Source: Verrucomicrobiota bacterium
Lineage (GTDB): Bacteria > Verrucomicrobiota > Verrucomicrobiia > Chthoniobacterales > UBA10450
Direction of reading: 5' to 3'
Length of the DNA stretch: 34,466 bases
Assembly: GCA_003219435.1 (NCBI GenBank)
Contig: QHOW01000091.1
Location: forward strand, 1-34,466
The notes beneath the pieces were generated by a model, which saw nothing but the letters and a program-made list of their open reading frames with translations, was not told where the DNA came from and ran no database searches. The position numbers and the translations under genes were made by a program. Positions within the stretch are counted from its first letter, which is position 1; each line of letters begins with the position of its first letter. This document shows, in pieces, positions 31,123 through 34,466 of the stretch.

Positions 31123-34100
31123 TTGAAGCAAGAACACTTGAAGGACTCATCGACCGCCAACACCGTCGTTTGCATCGCCGGCGCGCATCGCTCAGGAACG
31201 TCGATGCTCACGAGGCTATTGCATACTTGCGGCCTCTACCTGGGCCCAGAAAACGATTTGATGCCCCCACAGGCTGATAACCCCGAAGGCTTCTGGGAAC
31301 ACTTGGGACTCGTGGCGCTGAACGACGAATTGTTGAATGAGCTGGGCGGCGCCTGGGACCTGCCGCCGAAAGCTGATGAGGATTTCACGCACGCCCGTCT
31401 TGATCCTTTGCGTCTGAAGGCGCGACTGCTCATCGAAAAATTTGATTCGGCAGACGTCTGGGGCTGGAAAGATCCGCGCAACAGTTTAACGCTGCCGTTT
31501 TGGCAGAGCCTCCTGTCGGGGCTGAAAACGCTGATCATCGTGCGTAATCCGCTCGAAGTCGCTTACTCGATGCGCCAGCGAAATGGAACGTCGTATTCGT
31601 TTGGTTTGCGCCTTTGGGAAATCTATAACCGACGGTTGATCGAAACGACGAGAGCTAAAGAGCGGCTCGTCACTCATTACGATTTCTTTTTCCAAAACGC
31701 GAAAACGGAACTGCGGCGAATTGCGCAGTTCATTTGCTTGCACGATGCGGAAGTAGAAAGCGCCGCAGCGCTGGTAACAACCCGAAGACGCCACACCCAT
31801 TTCACGATTGACGAACTGATCGATGCCCGCGTCTCCGCGGAAGTGATCGAGCTTTATCGCGCTTTGATTGCCGAGGCATCGCCGATGAGAAGGAACAAAG
31901 AGGCGCTGGCGACGGCTCCGCAATCTGCAAAACCCGACGACGCCGATTTGCTCCCCGGAGCAGTCACCCGACTAAATGCGTTTGTTCCAGAAAGGATTGC
32001 GCAGATCCAGGATCTCTATCGCGAACTCCTTATGCAAACCGAAGCTCGGCACAAGTCGCAAGTCGAGCAACTGACCACACATCTTGCGCGCCACAAGGCA
32101 CAAGTCGAGGAACTCAAGAACCATCTTGAGCGCACCGATGAGCTTCTTCGCGACAAAACCATCAGCCTTGCGGAAAGCGAAGCACGAATAGAGGATCTGC
32201 AGAACCGTCTCCGAAAACAGTTACAAGCTGCCAAGCGGCTATGTCGGCTCTTGGACGAGGCGGATCACGCAGCGGCCCGACTTCGCTCTTCAGCGCGCTG
32301 GCAAATTGTAAATCCGGTTGCCGCGCTAAGAGCAAGACTTTCTCCCCCGCAGGCGCGAGACTTGTTAGGCTATGGCCATTTGGAAAAAATCATTTCGACT
32401 TACGAAAACTGGCTGGCCGCCCATCCTGAGGTTGCTGCGATTGATGATCAAATCCAGGCGCTCACTTCGGGCGCGCCTTTACCCGCTGCGCGGAGAGCAG
32501 CGCCCGTTGAACCTCCTGTGCCAACGCGTCCGATTGAGTTTCCAGGTCATGAGGAGGTCGAAATTTCAATCATTATTCCTGTGTTCAATCAGTTCCGTTT
32601 CACCCAGGCCTGTCTGGCGTCGCTCCAGGAGCATCAGGGAACGCAGCGGTTTGAAGTCATCGTGGTAGATGATTGCTCGACGGACGACACTGCAGAGATT
32701 GTTTCGCGCATACCAGGGGTTGTTTATCTGCGCAACGAAAAGAATTCCGGTTTCATCGCCTCCTGCAACCGCGGTGCGGAAAAGGCGCGCGGCAGACACC
32801 TGGTCTTCCTGAATAACGACACGCTTGTAAAGCCAGGCTGGTTATCGGCCTTACTCGATACGTTCACAGAGCAACCACGAACCGGCATTGTCGGCTCAAA
32901 ACTTGTTTATCCCGATGGTCGATTGCAGGAAGCAGGCGGCATTATTTGGCGAGACGCGTCGGGATGGAACTACGGCAAGTTCGATGATGCCGAAAAACCG
33001 GAATACAATTATCTGCGCGAAGTAGATTACTGCTCGGCGGCGGCATTGATGATTCCCAAATCGCTGTTTGCTGGCGTGGGTGGGTTCGATTCCCGCTACG
33101 AGCCTGCGTATTACGAGGACGCCGACCTGTCGTTCAAAGTTCGGAAGGCCGGTTACAAGGTATTGTATCAGCCGTTCAGTGAGGTCATTCACTATGAAGG
33201 TGTAACCGGGGGCGTTGATCTCTCGACAGGCATAAAAAAACATCAGGATATCAACCGCTTAACGTTTGCAGAAACATGGGCTGCTGAGCTGATGACAAAA
33301 CCAGCTACTGGCGATTTGACGTTTTTGCATCAGCCGCCCCCTGGCCGAAAAAACATTTTGGTGATCGACCATCATCTTCCAATGTCCGATAAGGACGCGG
33401 GATCAGTTCGGATGTTCCATATTCTTAACATCCTTCATCAGTTGGGCCATCGGGTGACATTTATTCCTGATAATCTCGCGAATATCCCGCCTTACGGGGA
33501 CGAATTGCAGAAGCGTGGGATTGAGATCATTTACCACCCTTATTTCAAAAAAGTGCGTGATTATCTCATTTCGTACGGCCCCGAGTGGTGCGACTTTGCT
33601 CGCAAACATATCGCGGATACTCGGCTCTACGCGCCGCGAAGCCACATCATTTTTGATACTGTCGATCTACACTTTGTTCGCACCGATCGAGAGGCCCAGA
33701 TTACGGGCAACCCGGAGACGCGAGAAAAGGCGCGCCAGCAAGAAGAGCTGGAATACGATCTCATTGACCAGGCCGATGAGACCTGGGTGGTGAGCAGCGT
33801 GGAACAGAAGCTTCTCCGCGAAGCCAGGCCAGATAAGTCTATTGAGATCGTCTCAACGATTGCCGAGGTCCCGGGCTCGAAGACCCCGTTCGCGCTCCGG
33901 CGGGATTGGCTTTTTATCGGAGGGTTCCAACACAGGCCAAACATCGACGCGGTTCTCTTCTTCGTGAAGGACATTTATCCTCTGGTGAGCGAACATCTGC
34001 GCGGTGCCAAATTTTACATCATCGGCGACAAGGCGCCGCCAGAAGTCGCTGCGTTGGCAACTGGGACGATCATTGTCGCGGGATTACAGACAGATGTTCG

Positions 34101-34466
34101 TCCGTTTTTTGATAGCGTAAAGTTATCGGTTGCCCCGTTGCGCTTCGGCGCGGGCGTGAAAGGCAAGATCAATCAAAGCATGGCTTTTGGCGTCCCGGTG
34201 GTGGCCACCTCATTGGCTGTCGAAGGGATGGCGCTTCAAAACGGTAACGACATCCTGGTAGCGGACGAGCCGGAAGATTTCGCGCGGGCCATGATTGAGC
34301 TTTACGAATCGGAAGACCTTTGGAATCGGATCTCGGAGAACGGCATTAAGAAAACACGCGCCATTTATTCAACCGATACCGCGCGCAAGAAGCTGGAGCT
34401 TTTATTCAGCGATGAGCATCTCGGACGTTTGGAGCGATCGGCAGCGGTTGCACAGCCGGACATGGC
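31123..34466 (+). CDS. Multidomain: sulfotransferase - coiled coil - GT2 - GT4 glycosyltransferase (partial)
   Basis: The frame is open from the TAG at 31054 to the right edge, so the track omits it. No in-frame ATG precedes the first domain, so the start is uncertain (TTG 31123, TTG 31138 or GTG 31084). Domains in order, counting from 31123: residues ~15-230, a P-loop sulfotransferase ([31 protein letters not shown]), which transfers sulfate from PAPS. Residues ~280-400 are coiled coil ([19 protein letters not shown]). Residues ~478-720 are GT2 ([39 protein letters not shown]). From ~744 onward is a GT4-type domain ([31 protein letters not shown]). No signal peptide. Such proteins extend and sulfate polysaccharides in the cytosol; acceptor unknown. 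Confidence 0.88.
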   Translation, partial: MKQEHLKDSSTANTVVCIAGAHRSGTSMLTRLLHTCGLYLGPENDLMPPQADNPEGFWEHLGLVALNDELLNELGGAWDLPPKADEDFTHARLDPLRLKARLLIEKFDSADVWGWKDPRNSLTLPFWQSLLSGLKTLIIVRNPLEVAYSMRQRNGTSYSFGLRLWEIYNRRLIETTRAKERLVTHYDFFFQNAKTELRRIAQFICLHDAEVESAAALVTTRRRHTHFTIDELIDARVSAEVIELYRALIAEASPMRRNKEALATAPQSAKPDDADLLPGAVTRLNAFVPERIAQIQDLYRELLMQTEARHKSQVEQLTTHLARHKAQVEELKNHLERTDELLRDKTISLAESEARIEDLQNRLRKQLQAAKRLCRLLDEADHAAARLRSSARWQIVNPVAALRARLSPPQARDLLGYGHLEKIISTYENWLAAHPEVAAIDDQIQALTSGAPLPAARRAAPVEPPVPTRPIEFPGHEEVEISIIIPVFNQFRFTQACLASLQEHQGTQRFEVIVVDDCSTDDTAEIVSRIPGVVYLRNEKNSGFIASCNRGAEKARGRHLVFLNNDTLVKPGWLSALLDTFTEQPRTGIVGSKLVYPDGRLQEAGGIIWRDASGWNYGKFDDAEKPEYNYLREVDYCSAAALMIPKSLFAGVGGFDSRYEPAYYEDADLSFKVRKAGYKVLYQPFSEVIHYEGVTGGVDLSTGIKKHQDINRLTFAETWAAELMTKPATGDLTFLHQPPPGRKNILVIDHHLPMSDKDAGSVRMFHILNILHQLGHRVTFIPDNLANIPPYGDELQKRGIEIIYHPYFKKVRDYLISYGPEWCDFARKHIADTRLYAPRSHIIFDTVDLHFVRTDREAQITGNPETREKARQQEELEYDLIDQADETWVVSSVEQKLLREARPDKSIEIVSTIAEVPGSKTPFALRRDWLFIGGFQHRPNIDAVLFFVKDIYPLVSEHLRGAKFYIIGDKAPPEVAALATGTIIVAGLQTDVRPFFDSVKLSVAPLRFGAGVKGKINQSMAFGVPVVATSLAVEGMALQNGNDILVADEPEDFARAMIELYESEDLWNRISENGIKKTRAIYSTDTARKKLELLFSDEHLGRLERSAAVAQPDM

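Overview
The window reads as a piece of a bacterial chromosome of moderate GC. The best guess is Verrucomicrobiota (soil Chthoniobacterales-like). That guess rests on the style of the Hanks-type kinase with a C-terminal Sel1 region, the FHA-cyclase beside it, and the types of intergenic palindrome; it is recognition from memory and was not tested by a search. There are no tRNA or rRNA genes, no transposase and no CRISPR array that I can see.

Layout. (1) 1-2555: a divergent signalling pair, a membrane-anchored Ser/Thr kinase (cut by the left edge) and an FHA-class III nucleotide cyclase, sharing a 93-bp promoter region. (2) 3640-7735: minus-strand glycan genes (GT-C membrane glycosyltransferase, GT2, sugar-nucleotide epimerase). 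(3) 7785-9219: a gene graveyard with a decayed GT2, an acyltransferase-3 gene with an inverted internal piece, and two orphan C-terminal tails. (4) 9220-11430: two convergent GDP-mannose 4,6-dehydratase homologues. (5) 11506-15123: a 5'-truncated rph fused to a broken methyltransferase, an intact methyltransferase and a sulfatase, and a purC relic with its middle deleted. (6) 15540-23033: a large membrane protein, two intact WecE-type aminotransferases plus a fragment of a third, several methyltransferases, one broken, and a nested palindromic element. (7) 23113-28658: a chimeric SMR-transporter/hexapeptide-acetyltransferase ORF, then a plus-strand ATGA-coupled trio (beta-propeller protein, 2OG oxygenase-like protein with a frameshift, and a GC-rich GT2-FkbM fusion), then a NeuD/PglD-like acetyltransferase and a methyltransferase. 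(8) 28835-31045: a WbqC-family gene, a purC 5' stub, a truncated rlmI and a dispersed repeat. (9) 31123-34466: a giant sulfotransferase/coiled-coil/GT2/GT4 protein that runs off the right edge.

Working together: the intact genes point to a surface polysaccharide (O-antigen or exopolysaccharide). It would contain GDP-6-deoxyhexoses (two GMD homologues) and an N-acetylated dTDP-4-amino-4,6-dideoxyhexose (WecE plus NeuD-like acetyltransferase), with methyl and possibly sulfate decoration and several glycosyltransferases. No flippase (Wzx), polymerase (Wzy) or ABC exporter was recognised, so the locus is incomplete in this window.

The striking feature is rearrangement. Housekeeping genes (rph, purC twice, rlmI) survive only as truncated stubs, cut next to glycan genes. 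Two purC 5' stubs sit directly upstream of glycan operons. Several genes are chimeric, inverted or frameshifted, and a ~220-bp repeat occurs near both purC stubs. I read this as a fast-recombining polysaccharide island; assembly error in a metagenome is the main alternative.
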